Assembly (NCBI GenBank): GCA_029260795.1
Contig: JAJDCO010000149.1
Coordinates: 62,001 to 126,000, forward strand
Direction of reading: 5' to 3'
Length of the DNA stretch: 64,000 nt
Source of the DNA: Planctomycetota bacterium
Lineage (GTDB): Bacteria > Planctomycetota > OFTM77
The notes below the pieces were generated by a model, which was not told the origin of the DNA, searched no databases, and saw only the letters and a program-made list of their open reading frames with translations. Shown one piece after another: positions 15,891-24,600 of the stretch; position 1 is the stretch's first letter, and each line of letters opens with the position of its first letter. A program made the position numbers and the translations under genes.

Positions 15891-17686
15891 TGAGGCATCT
15901 CAAGGGTGTCTCGAAGCGTGTTCGAAAGATCTGGTGGAGCGTGGTCTGGACCGTGCTCGGCTTGGCGGCTTTGAGTGCGGTCGGCATTTGGATCGATCGC
16001 TCGCGCGATACCGATCTGGCCGATGCCAGTGATTCGGTGTCGGCGTCGCTGCGCCACGTGATTCCCGACGACGCTCCCCGCGTCCGCTTTCTCGACGTCG
16101 CAGCGGCTTCCGGGATCGACTTCTTCCACGGCCGCGGTGTGCGGAGCCGCATTCTGCCGGAGGACACCGGCTCGGGTGTCGCTTGGGGTGACGTCGACGG
16201 AGACGGCGATCCCGATCTCTACTGCGTGAACATCCCGGCCGATCCAGAGCGGCCGAGCGACGCCGACTCCAATCGACTTTATCGAAACGACGGAGGGCGC
16301 TTCGTCGACATCACCGACGCCGCGGGCGTCGGGGATGCTGGAGGATTCGGCATGAGCGCGTCCTTCGCCGACATCGACGGCGACGGAGACCAGGACCTCT
16401 ATGTGACGAACTGGGGACCGAACCGGCTCTTTCGAAATCGGGGGGACGGGACCTTCGACGAGGTCGGCGCGGCCGCCGGTGTCGACGACCCCTCTTGGTC
16501 CGCAGGCGTCGCCTGGGGAGATGTCGACCGCGATGGCGATCTCGATCTCTACGTGTGCAACTACCTCGACTACGACCTCTCGGTGGGCGCCGTCCCGACC
16601 GAGATGGAGACGACCTGGGAGGAGATCCCCTTCGCCCTGAATCCCAACTCCTTCGACTCACCGCCCAATCGCTTCTACCGAAACCGAGGGGATGGGACCT
16701 TCGAGGAGGTCGCGGCCGAGCTGGGCGTCGACAACTCCGAGGGACGGAGCTTGGCGGCCACCTTCTGCGACCTCGATGGAGACGGTTGGCTCGACCTCTA
16801 CGTCAACAACGACGTCTCGGCCAATGCGCTGTTTCGAAACCGGTCCGGTGAGGCGTCGACGTTGGCGTTCATCGATCTATCGGCGATGACGGGCACTGCG
16901 GATCCTCGGGGCTCGATGGGCCTCTCGGTGGCGGATGTCGGCGGCCGGGACGAGCCCGACGGCTTGCCCGACCTCTTCATCACCCATTGGGTCGCTCAAG
17001 AGAACGCCTTCTATCAATCGTTCCGAACGAGCGCGGGCCACATCGAGTACCGGGACCGGACTCGCCGCTATCGACTGGGTGAGATCTCGACCGATACTGT
17101 CGGCTGGGGCTGCGCCTTCGTCGACTTCGACCTCGACGGTCGCTTCGACCTCGCCGTTGCCAACGGCAGCACGCTCGAGCTCGCCGACGACCCCGGCCGC
17201 CTCAAGCCCGAGCCGCTGTTCCTGCTCTGGAATCGCGGCGAGCAGTTCGTCGATCTCTCACCGAACGCCGGGCCGGTCGCCGCCTCGAAGCATGTGGCGC
17301 GCGGCTTGGCGGCAGCGGACTACGACGGAGACGGGGACGTCGATCTGGCCATCACCGTCAATCGGGGTGCCTTGCTCTTGCTCCGAAACGACACGGCGAG
17401 CGCCGGTAGGTCGTTGACCGTCGAGCTGTCCGCTCCCGATGCGCTGCGCTTCGGAGCACGAGTCTGTGTGCGCCGAGAGGCGGCGGTCCCCCAGACACGC
17501 TTCGCCGGCTGCGACGTGTCGTACCTGTCGATGCACGAGCGCAACTTGGTTTTCGGGCTCGGTGCGGACGGTGGGGCGTGGGAAGTTGAGGTCCAGTGGG
17601 CCGACGGGCGCATGAGCCGCGCCGAGGGCAAGGGATCGGGCCGTGTCGTCGTGACTGCAGAGGCACCCACGCGCGCCACGCGTTGA
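15890..17686 (+). CDS. FG-GAP/VCBS repeat protein with UnbV/ASPIC domain (CRTAC1-like)
   Basis: A 598-residue exported or membrane-anchored protein with one N-terminal hydrophobic segment (residues about 12-33). Repeated calcium-loop motifs of the type DVDGDGDPDLY, DIDGDGDQDLY, DVDRDGDLDLY, DLDGDGWLDLY and DYDGDGDVDLA mark an integrin-like FG-GAP beta-propeller. The C-terminal segment (LTVELSAPDALRFGARVCV to WEVEVQWADGRMSR) matches the ASPIC/UnbV domain. Such proteins are abundant in Planctomycetes and related phyla; their function is mostly unknown and is thought to be extracellular binding. TGATG coupling to the multiheme cytochrome gene suggests the two products work together. Confidence 0.88.
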   Translation: MRHLKGVSKRVRKIWWSVVWTVLGLAALSAVGIWIDRSRDTDLADASDSVSASLRHVIPDDAPRVRFLDVAAASGIDFFHGRGVRSRILPEDTGSGVAWGDVDGDGDPDLYCVNIPADPERPSDADSNRLYRNDGGRFVDITDAAGVGDAGGFGMSASFADIDGDGDQDLYVTNWGPNRLFRNRGDGTFDEVGAAAGVDDPSWSAGVAWGDVDRDGDLDLYVCNYLDYDLSVGAVPTEMETTWEEIPFALNPNSFDSPPNRFYRNRGDGTFEEVAAELGVDNSEGRSLAATFCDLDGDGWLDLYVNNDVSANALFRNRSGEASTLAFIDLSAMTGTADPRGSMGLSVADVGGRDEPDGLPDLFITHWVAQENAFYQSFRTSAGHIEYRDRTRRYRLGEISTDTVGWGCAFVDFDLDGRFDLAVANGSTLELADDPGRLKPEPLFLLWNRGEQFVDLSPNAGPVAASKHVARGLAAADYDGDGDVDLAITVNRGALLLLRNDTASAGRSLTVELSAPDALRFGARVCVRREAAVPQTRFAGCDVSYLSMHERNLVFGLGADGGAWEVEVQWADGRMSRAEGKGSGRVVVTAEAPTRATR

Positions 17687-18167
17687 GAGCGCCTGCGAAG
17701 TGCGAGGCCGGGGAACCAATAGAAAAAGGGGGGCGCCCGTCAATCGCCGCTTCGCAGAATCCCCCAACGAACGACTAACGGACGCGACCCCAGAATCCGA
17801 GCCGCTTGCGATCTGAGTTGTCGATGCCCTCTTCTCGGAGTTCCCGTTCCTGGAGGAGAGCGCGGCTAGCTCCCGAGTGACGCCGTCGGCGACCTGGGAG
17901 CTCTCTTCTCGCGGTGCCGGTAGCAACCGGAGGTCCCGAGCCGGCGAGCTGGGTGGGCTGAGCGTCGATCGCCCTCGCCTAAGACCTCTTCAGCCCATGA
18001 TTTCGGATCATTGAATTCTGCTCAAAGATTACGGGAGTGGCGATTCGGGGCCCGAGGAAGGGGTGAACGTTTATTGACAGTTTCCTGGCGCGCGACGGAA
18101 GCCCCTTCACGATCGCGACTTGGGCCTGCGGCCCTGGTGCCGTTTGGGAAGAATTGGGCGAGGGTCG
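17687..18167. other. 481-base intergenic region between convergent genes
   Basis: No gene is supported here. An exact 8-base inverted repeat (CTGCGAAG at 17693-17700 and CTTCGCAG at 17750-17757) begins just after the FG-GAP gene and could fold as part of transcript termination. A GGGCC-TGC-GGCCC hairpin at 18122-18134 lies just past the end of the convergent regulator gene. Neither is followed by a clear T-run. The segment near 18000-18030 is noticeably more AT-rich than its surroundings. Confidence 0.4.
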
Positions 18168-19577
18168 TCAGTCTTCTGCGGCCGCGCGCGTGAGCTCGTC
18201 GCCGTCCGCTCGGTGGAGGTTTCGACTGATGGTCGGCCGAGAGATCCCGAGCATCCGGGCAGCCGCACTCTGGTTGCCCGCGACTCGACGTAAGGCTTCG
18301 AGCACGGCGGCTTGCTCGATCCGGCGCAAGGTCGGCATCGGGCTCGGAAACTCCAGCTTCCCCGGTGGCTCGACGGCGATGGGGGCACCGCTCGCCTCGA
18401 TCTGATCGAGGAATGGTTGCATCGACATCACTCCTCCGCGGTGCCGGGCGACCGCATCGAAGCACATCGACTGGAGCTCGCGGATGTTTCCGGGGAACTC
18501 GTAGTTGGCCAGGTAATGAAACAGCTCGGAGGGAATCGTCGGGCAAGGCTTCTCGAGGTCGTCGGCCGCTTCCTGGAGGAATCGTGCGATGAGCAAGGGA
18601 AGATCCTCGAGGCGTCGGCGCAACGGAGGCAGCTCGACCCGATACGAGCGCAACCGATAGTAGAGGTCTTGCCGCAGCTGAGTCGGGTCTCGATGAGTCG
18701 CCGCAACCACCCTCGCCTGCAGCTCACGCGGAGTATCGCTGCCGAGCGGGAAGTACTCGCGCTCCTGCAGGAGACGGAGGAGCTTCACTTGGGAGGCCTC
18801 GGACAGATCGCCGATCTCGTCGAGGAAGAGCGTCCCCCCTCCGGCGCGGTCGATCATGCCTTGTCGCTCTTCGAGCGCACCCGTGAAGGCGCCGGGAGAG
18901 TGTCCGAACAGCGTGTCGGCAAAGAGCGTGTCATCGAGCCCTGCGACGTTTACTGCGATGAACGGACCATCCCGGAGACTGACTCGATGCAGTGCTTGGG
19001 CGATCAGCTCTTTGCCGGTACCCGTTTCTCCGAGGATCAAGACGGCCTGTGAGCCGCGAGCGATCGACTCGAGGTACGAGAAGAGTCGTATCATTCCGGG
19101 ATCTTGGGTCACGATGTCCGAGAACGCCTCGGGCTGCTCGAGGGCGTCACTGAAGAAGTGCTCTCGCAGCCGTCGATTCTCAGTGCGGAGCGTACTCTGC
19201 TCGAGAGCCTTCTGCACGGTCGCGACCAGCTGATCGGACTCGACCGGCTTGAGAAGGTAGTCGAGCGCGCCGAGCTTCATGGCTCGCACGGCGGTTCGAA
19301 CGTCGTACTCGGCAGTGACCACGATGACGGGCACTTCGGGAAAGCGATGGTTCATCTCGGCGAGGATGTCCTCACCGCATCGGCCGGGCATGATGAGATC
19401 GAGAAGGAGCACCTGGACCTCATGGGTCTTCACGAGGTCGACGGCCTCCTCGGCCTTCGAGCTCACGAGGACGTTCTCGAGACCGTGGGTGCGAAGTGTC
19501 CTGCGAATGCTCCGGAGCGCGGATTCCTCGTCGTCGACGACCAGGATCGGCGCCCGGCGATCGAAAGGAATGTTCAT
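18168..19577 (-). CDS. Sigma-54-dependent response regulator (NtrC type)
   Basis: A 469-residue transcription activator with three domains. A receiver (residues 10-125) has the acidic pair at 15-16, phosphoacceptor Asp60 and Lys110. An AAA+ domain (about 155-395) has Walker A GETGTGKE at 183-190, the sigma-54 contact loop GAFTGA at 229-234 and Walker B TLFLDEIGDL. A Fis-type helix-turn-helix lies near the C-terminus (NQSAAARMLGISRPTISRNL). The ATG at 19577 gives a normal receiver N-terminus; the longer open frame is rejected. It is divergent from the kinase gene at 19843, a typical cognate arrangement. I did not find a convincing -24/-12 promoter near the respiratory genes, so its targets are unknown. 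Confidence 0.92.
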   Translation of the reverse strand: MNIPFDRRAPILVVDDEESALRSIRRTLRTHGLENVLVSSKAEEAVDLVKTHEVQVLLLDLIMPGRCGEDILAEMNHRFPEVPVIVVTAEYDVRTAVRAMKLGALDYLLKPVESDQLVATVQKALEQSTLRTENRRLREHFFSDALEQPEAFSDIVTQDPGMIRLFSYLESIARGSQAVLILGETGTGKELIAQALHRVSLRDGPFIAVNVAGLDDTLFADTLFGHSPGAFTGALEERQGMIDRAGGGTLFLDEIGDLSEASQVKLLRLLQEREYFPLGSDTPRELQARVVAATHRDPTQLRQDLYYRLRSYRVELPPLRRRLEDLPLLIARFLQEAADDLEKPCPTIPSELFHYLANYEFPGNIRELQSMCFDAVARHRGGVMSMQPFLDQIEASGAPIAVEPPGKLEFPSPMPTLRRIEQAAVLEALRRVAGNQSAAARMLGISRPTISRNLHRADGDELTRAAAED

Positions 19578-19754
19578 AGGCTTTGGGCTCGAGGGCGAAT
19601 CGAAAAGGCGTGGATTGAAGACGGCTCGGGGTTCCGTCTGTTTCTCGTCTGGTACGAGCGGGGTAGGTCCTCGAAGCGTAACACTCCGCCAGCCGACGCG
19701 CAAAACTGCTCTTGTCGTCGGGTATTCGGTCACCCCGGGGGAACCAGGTCGAGT

Positions 19755-19783
19755 TTGCCGCTGGCGTGCCACCTCGCTATGCT
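19755..19783 (+). promoter_or_regulatory. Predicted sigma-70-like promoter for the kinase operon
   Basis: TTGCCG at 19755-19760 and TATGCT at 19778-19783 are separated by 17 bases, about 60 bases before the GTG start at 19843. It would drive the two sensor genes. The opposite-strand regulator must have its own promoter in the same 265-base gap. Prediction from sequence only. Confidence 0.45.
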
Positions 19784-19842
19784 CCACGAGCCGTCGAGGG
19801 CAAGTCCGCTCGATCGAGAGCATCCGCCCAGAGGCCCGATTC

Positions 19843-21609
19843 GTGAGCGAAACACTTCCCATCCCGCGCTTTCCGGACGTCCGTGCTTGCTTGGGCTGTC
19901 TGGGGGCGTCCGTCTTGGCGATCCTCGTCGACCCGTGGCTGGAGTGGCGAGGGGGACAGGCTCCGATCGCTTTCCTGCCCGGGATCCTGCTGGGCGGTGC
20001 CCTCGTACTGCCCCAAAGGCTCGCGGCGCTGTACCTCTCGGCCAGTGCGGTCTCGTACGTGTTGCTCAGTCAGATCCGCGACCCGGCCACTCTCGGAGAC
20101 TCGTCATTGCGCGCGGCCTTGCTCCTCTTCGAGGTGAGTGCCGGTGTGGCGATGGCTCACTGGCTCTCGAAGCCGGCGCTGCGGCTCGGTCGTCCAGGGA
20201 CGGTCGTGTTGCTCGGGCTGGCGCTTCCGATCGGCTTGCCCCTGGCCTTCCAGGCAGGACTCTCACTTGCCGCCGGGGATCTCGGCGAGTTCTGGAGATT
20301 CGGGAGCCCCTGGATGGCGGATGCGGCCGGGTTTCTGATCGGAACGCCGGTGATCCTCCTGCTCCGACGCGTTCCTCCGCGTCGGGCCACGGTGGCGCCG
20401 GGCTGGGAGGAGATGCTCGTCTGCCTGCTTATCTTCGCCACCCTGAGCGGTGCTCTGATCCAGCCGGAGCCGGCTCGCCTCGGGCTCGTGTTTCTCGTGC
20501 TGCCGTTCATTTCGTGGGAGCTCGTGCGCCATTCTCCCGTGCGTGCCGTGCTGGCGACCTTGGTGAGCGCGGCACTCTTCTCGGGGCTGGGCGCCGCTGG
20601 CTTGGGTCCATTCGGCGGACCGAGCTCTTGGGACCGCCTGGTCGAGCTCCAGCTCTTCTTGGGGACCAGCGGCTGGCTGCTCTGGAGTGGAATCTTGGTG
20701 CGCTTCTCGAGCCCCGAGCCGAGAGGATCGACCCCATCGGACCGTGCGGACACGGAGGAGGAGCCGGCGCGTTGGCAGCTCGAGCACGAGCTCTTGCGCA
20801 CCGACAAGATGCACGCCTTGGGCTCGCTCGTGACGGGCATCGCGCACGAGATCAATAATCCGAATCAGTTCATCTCGCTCAATGCACCCTTGCTGCGCGA
20901 CATCTGGCGCGAGGTCGAGCCGATCCTCGACGAGCATGACCGGCGCGTGGCCGACTTTCGTCTCGCGAGCCTGACCTACACCGAGATGCGCACGGAGATC
21001 CCACAGCTCATCGATGAGATATCCCAGGGCTCTCAGCGCATCCGTCAAATCGTCTCGGAGCTCCGCCGGTACGTCAGCCGCGAGAGCCCGGTCACACAGC
21101 AGCCGATCGACTTGAATCGGGTCGTCGACTCGGCTTTGACCCTGTTGCACAGCACGATTCGCAAGAGCACTCAACGCTTTGAGGTCGAGGTCTGCCGCGA
21201 GCCGCTCATGATTCTCGGGAGCTTCGCTCGCCTGCAGCAGGTCGTCATCAACCTGCTACTGAACGCTTGCCAGGCGTTGGTGGAACCGAGCAGTCGGCTT
21301 CGGGTCGAGACCGGCATCGACGACGCCTCCCGGTGTGCGACCATCACCATCATCGACCGGGGTGTCGGAATCGCGGCCGAGCTGCTGCCACGAATCACGC
21401 ATCCCTTCTTCACGACCAAGCGCGAAGGAGGAGCGACCGGGCTCGGGCTGGCCGTCGCGGCGCGGATCGTCGCCGCCCACGACGGCCGTTTGGACTTCCA
21501 TTCTCGGGTCGGTGAGGGGACGACGGTCACGTTGTCACTGCCGCTGCTACCCAGGCGTGTCGACCCGTTGCGAGACGCGTCGTCCGAAGTCGCCGAGGTC
21601 AGACGATGA
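19843..21609 (+). CDS. Membrane histidine kinase with MASE1-like sensor
   Basis: A 588-residue kinase. About eight hydrophobic helices fill residues 10-290, in the pattern of the MASE1 integral-membrane sensory domain (early LPGILLGGALVLPQRLAALY). A dimerisation/phosphoacceptor helix follows with GIAHEINNP (His335), then an ATPase domain with N box VINLLLNACQAL, G1 IDRGVGIA and G2 ATGLGLAVA. The GTG at 19843 is chosen for its AGAGG 8 bases upstream; the open frame runs back to 19279 but overlaps the divergent regulator. Its partner is probably that sigma-54 regulator. The last base triplet overlaps the next gene as ATGA. Confidence 0.88.
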   Translation: MSETLPIPRFPDVRACLGCLGASVLAILVDPWLEWRGGQAPIAFLPGILLGGALVLPQRLAALYLSASAVSYVLLSQIRDPATLGDSSLRAALLLFEVSAGVAMAHWLSKPALRLGRPGTVVLLGLALPIGLPLAFQAGLSLAAGDLGEFWRFGSPWMADAAGFLIGTPVILLLRRVPPRRATVAPGWEEMLVCLLIFATLSGALIQPEPARLGLVFLVLPFISWELVRHSPVRAVLATLVSAALFSGLGAAGLGPFGGPSSWDRLVELQLFLGTSGWLLWSGILVRFSSPEPRGSTPSDRADTEEEPARWQLEHELLRTDKMHALGSLVTGIAHEINNPNQFISLNAPLLRDIWREVEPILDEHDRRVADFRLASLTYTEMRTEIPQLIDEISQGSQRIRQIVSELRRYVSRESPVTQQPIDLNRVVDSALTLLHSTIRKSTQRFEVEVCREPLMILGSFARLQQVVINLLLNACQALVEPSSRLRVETGIDDASRCATITIIDRGVGIAAELLPRITHPFFTTKREGGATGLGLAVAARIVAAHDGRLDFHSRVGEGTTVTLSLPLLPRRVDPLRDASSEVAEVRR

Positions 21610-24600
21610 GGGGGCCCGAGCCGAGACACCGAGGCAAGCGACGCGTCGCGTGTGGGAGCTCGAGCTGGCTCACGATCGTGCTGGCGATGCTCTTCTTCTC
21701 GGACCGGCTGGAGGCGGACGATGCGCCGGTCTGGAGCGGCAGGGTCGCCGTCTCGCGTCCATTGACCGGGATTCTGCTCGACGGGGACCTGTCGGATTGG
21801 CCTCAGGATCTTCCCCGATACTCCATCCAGTCGGTCGAAGTGGGGCTCCCTCCTGAGAGCGCCGCAGATCTGACGGCCTCGTTTCGAGTCGCGCACGATC
21901 CCGAGAAATCCTTGCTCCTCGTCGCCGTGGAGGTCGTCGACGACGATCACTTCTTCGATCCGAGCTCGACCGCGACTTGGGACTCACAGGACGGTTGCAT
22001 GCTCTTTCTCGATCCTTCTCCCGGCTCGGGACGCACGTCGATTCAATTCAACTACTACGGCACCAGTCGCCCGAGCGGAGTGGTTGCGAACGCCGAGAGT
22101 CGGCAGTCCGGTAACCGGCGGGACTATGAATGGGCGATCGATCTCAGCCAGATTCCCGCGACTCAGCGGGCCCGGCTCCAGAGCGGTGAGGTCTTCGGTC
22201 TCGAGGTCGTCGTCGGTGACTACGATCGACCGCTCGAGCAACGCGGCCGTCTCGGTTTGGGACGGGGTGGCGACTTCACTTGGATCGCTTGGAGTCGAGG
22301 TGCCTACAAGCCGAGGGATTCGTGGCGTCGCGGTCAGGTCATCCTGGGAGACCGCCAGGCCCTGGGAGACGTCACGGTCAGGGTCCGAGGCGCCGGAAGG
22401 GCACCGGTTCTGGGGGCGGCCCTCCAGATCATTCCGACCTGGTTGTCCGGGCAGCACGCCTTGAGCGCTCGCACCGACGAGGACGGCAGCTGGTCACTCT
22501 CGCTGCCACCGGGGCAATACCGCTTGGACTCGAGCCGGCCCGGGTTTCGGTCGGAGACGATCGAGGTGAAGCCCGGCCAGCGCTTGCCGATCTCGAAGGC
22601 GTTGTCGGTCGAGCGTCCCGTCGAGCGTTCCTTGGGGCCCGTGCAGTCCACGACGACCGCGTTGCAGCGCTTCTCCGGTGATTGGTTTCACCTGGTTCCC
22701 TTCGGCGGTTTCGGAGCGGAGGATTTCGCGGCCATCGTCGAAGACGCTTCCGGAAACGTGTGGCTGGGCACCTCGTCGGGACTCCTTTGCTATGACGGTC
22801 GGACTTGGTCCCGCTACGACGAGTCTTCGGGCTTGGTGGGAGGGGCGGTCCGTTGCTTGACGGTCGCGCGAGACGGGGCACTTTGGGTCGGTACGGAAGA
22901 GGCGGTCCATCGCATCCGAGATGGCCGACTGCTCTCGATGTCGCCCCGCGAGGGCCTGATCGGTGGGCCGGTATTCTCGATACACGAGCAGCCCCAGGGT
23001 TGCTTCTGGTTGGGCACACTCAACGGGCTCCAGCGCTGGCGTGACGGCCAGCTCGAAAGAGTCGACGTCGGCGCTCCCATCGGCTCGGTGTTCGACTTCT
23101 CGACCAGCCACGACGGCTCGATGTGGATCGCGACCGAGTCCGGGCTCTTTCGTCATCGGAACGAGGAGTTCAGCTGGGTCGATACGCCACTCTCCAAGGT
23201 CCAACAGGTTCACGAGTCCACTGACGGTCGCCTGTACGTCGGGAGCCGATACCGAGGCTGCCATGTCTTACACCCGGGCTCCGATTCGTGGCAAGTGCTG
23301 ACGATCGAGGGCGGCGTCCTGTCGATCGTCGAGGATGCTGCGGGCACGGTCTGGGTCGCGACCGCTGAGCAGATCCTGCGACAGTGGGAAGACCGAGAGG
23401 AGGAGCTCTTTCCCCGGTTCCAAGTCGGTCGGGGCGACGGGCTGATCCTCACCTTGTACTGCGATCGAGAGAGCACGATTTGGGTGGGCACAGCCACGGG
23501 CGTCTCCGGATACCGCCACGCGCTGATTCGGCCGCTTCCGATCTTGGAAGATGTATCGAGCCTCGACATCCTGGGATCGGATGCCTGGGTCGGTTGCGAG
23601 TCCGCTCTCTACCGAGTCACGGACGGTGCCCTCTTGCCCGCCGCGGAGTCTCTCTGGGACCGCTTCGGGCGAGTCGAGGACACCCATGTCGATCGTCAGG
23701 GGCGAGTCTGGGTGGCAACCTACAGGTGCCTGGCGCGGCTGACGGAGGATGGTTGGGAGGACCTGGCCAACTCGGGGAGTGGAGTGGTGCCGGCGCTGTC
23801 GATTGCGGAGGATCACCAAGGGAGAGTCTGGGTCGGAACGTCCTTCGGTATTCAGATCTTCGATGGTGACGACCGGACGTCGATGACGACGGCCGATGGC
23901 CTGCATTCCGACCGGATCCCATTCCTACTGGCGGACTCCCAGGGCCGCCTCTGGCTGGGCTCGGATTCGGGTCTTCAGACTTGGTCCGACGGCCGCCTCG
24001 AGACGGAGGTCCCCGGCGCTGGTCAGCCTGGATTCGTGGGTGTTCGCTGCCTGTTCGAGGACAGTCGGAAGCGCATCTGGGTCGGCGCCCGAGACGGTCT
24101 TTGGGTGCTCGATTCCGAGCGCTGGTCGCGCGAAGGCCCGGGAGGCGTCGTCAGCGTCGCAGAAGACAGTGAGGGTCGCCTCTGCTTCGCGTCGGCTCAG
24201 CAAGAAGGCGTCACCCTGATCTTCGAGGACCTGCGGTACACGTTGACGCTCGACGACGGGCTGCCCAGCGCGTTCGTGACCCGGCTGGCCTTCGGACCGG
24301 ACGATCAGCTCTGGATGCTGGGCGACGCTCGAGTCGTTCGGTATCGGCGTCAACGGACGCCACCGATCCTGCTCAGCTGCGAGCCGGTTTCGGGCGAGCT
24401 CGAGAGCGGCGCCCGAGAGTTCACCTTCACGTCCGACCAGTCGCTGGTCGCATTCGAGCTGCGGGCAGTCAGCCATCGCACACGGCCCGAGGCGCTCCGA
24501 TATCGGTATCGAGTGCCTGGTCATGTCGAGGAGTGGCGATGGAGTCCCGACGGGCGTGTCGAGCTCGGATCACTCCCGGCAGGTCGCTACTTTCTCGAAG

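Noticed and set aside
17780..17960. Riboswitch such as a cobalamin element between 17780 and 17960
   Set aside because: A GCCGGT-like hairpin is present, but the conserved core and a downstream gene on the right strand are missing.
18000..19843. Sigma-54 (-24/-12) promoters for the NtrC-type regulator's targets
   Set aside because: I looked for TGGC-N7-TTGC patterns upstream of the multiheme, kinase and peroxiredoxin genes and found no convincing match.
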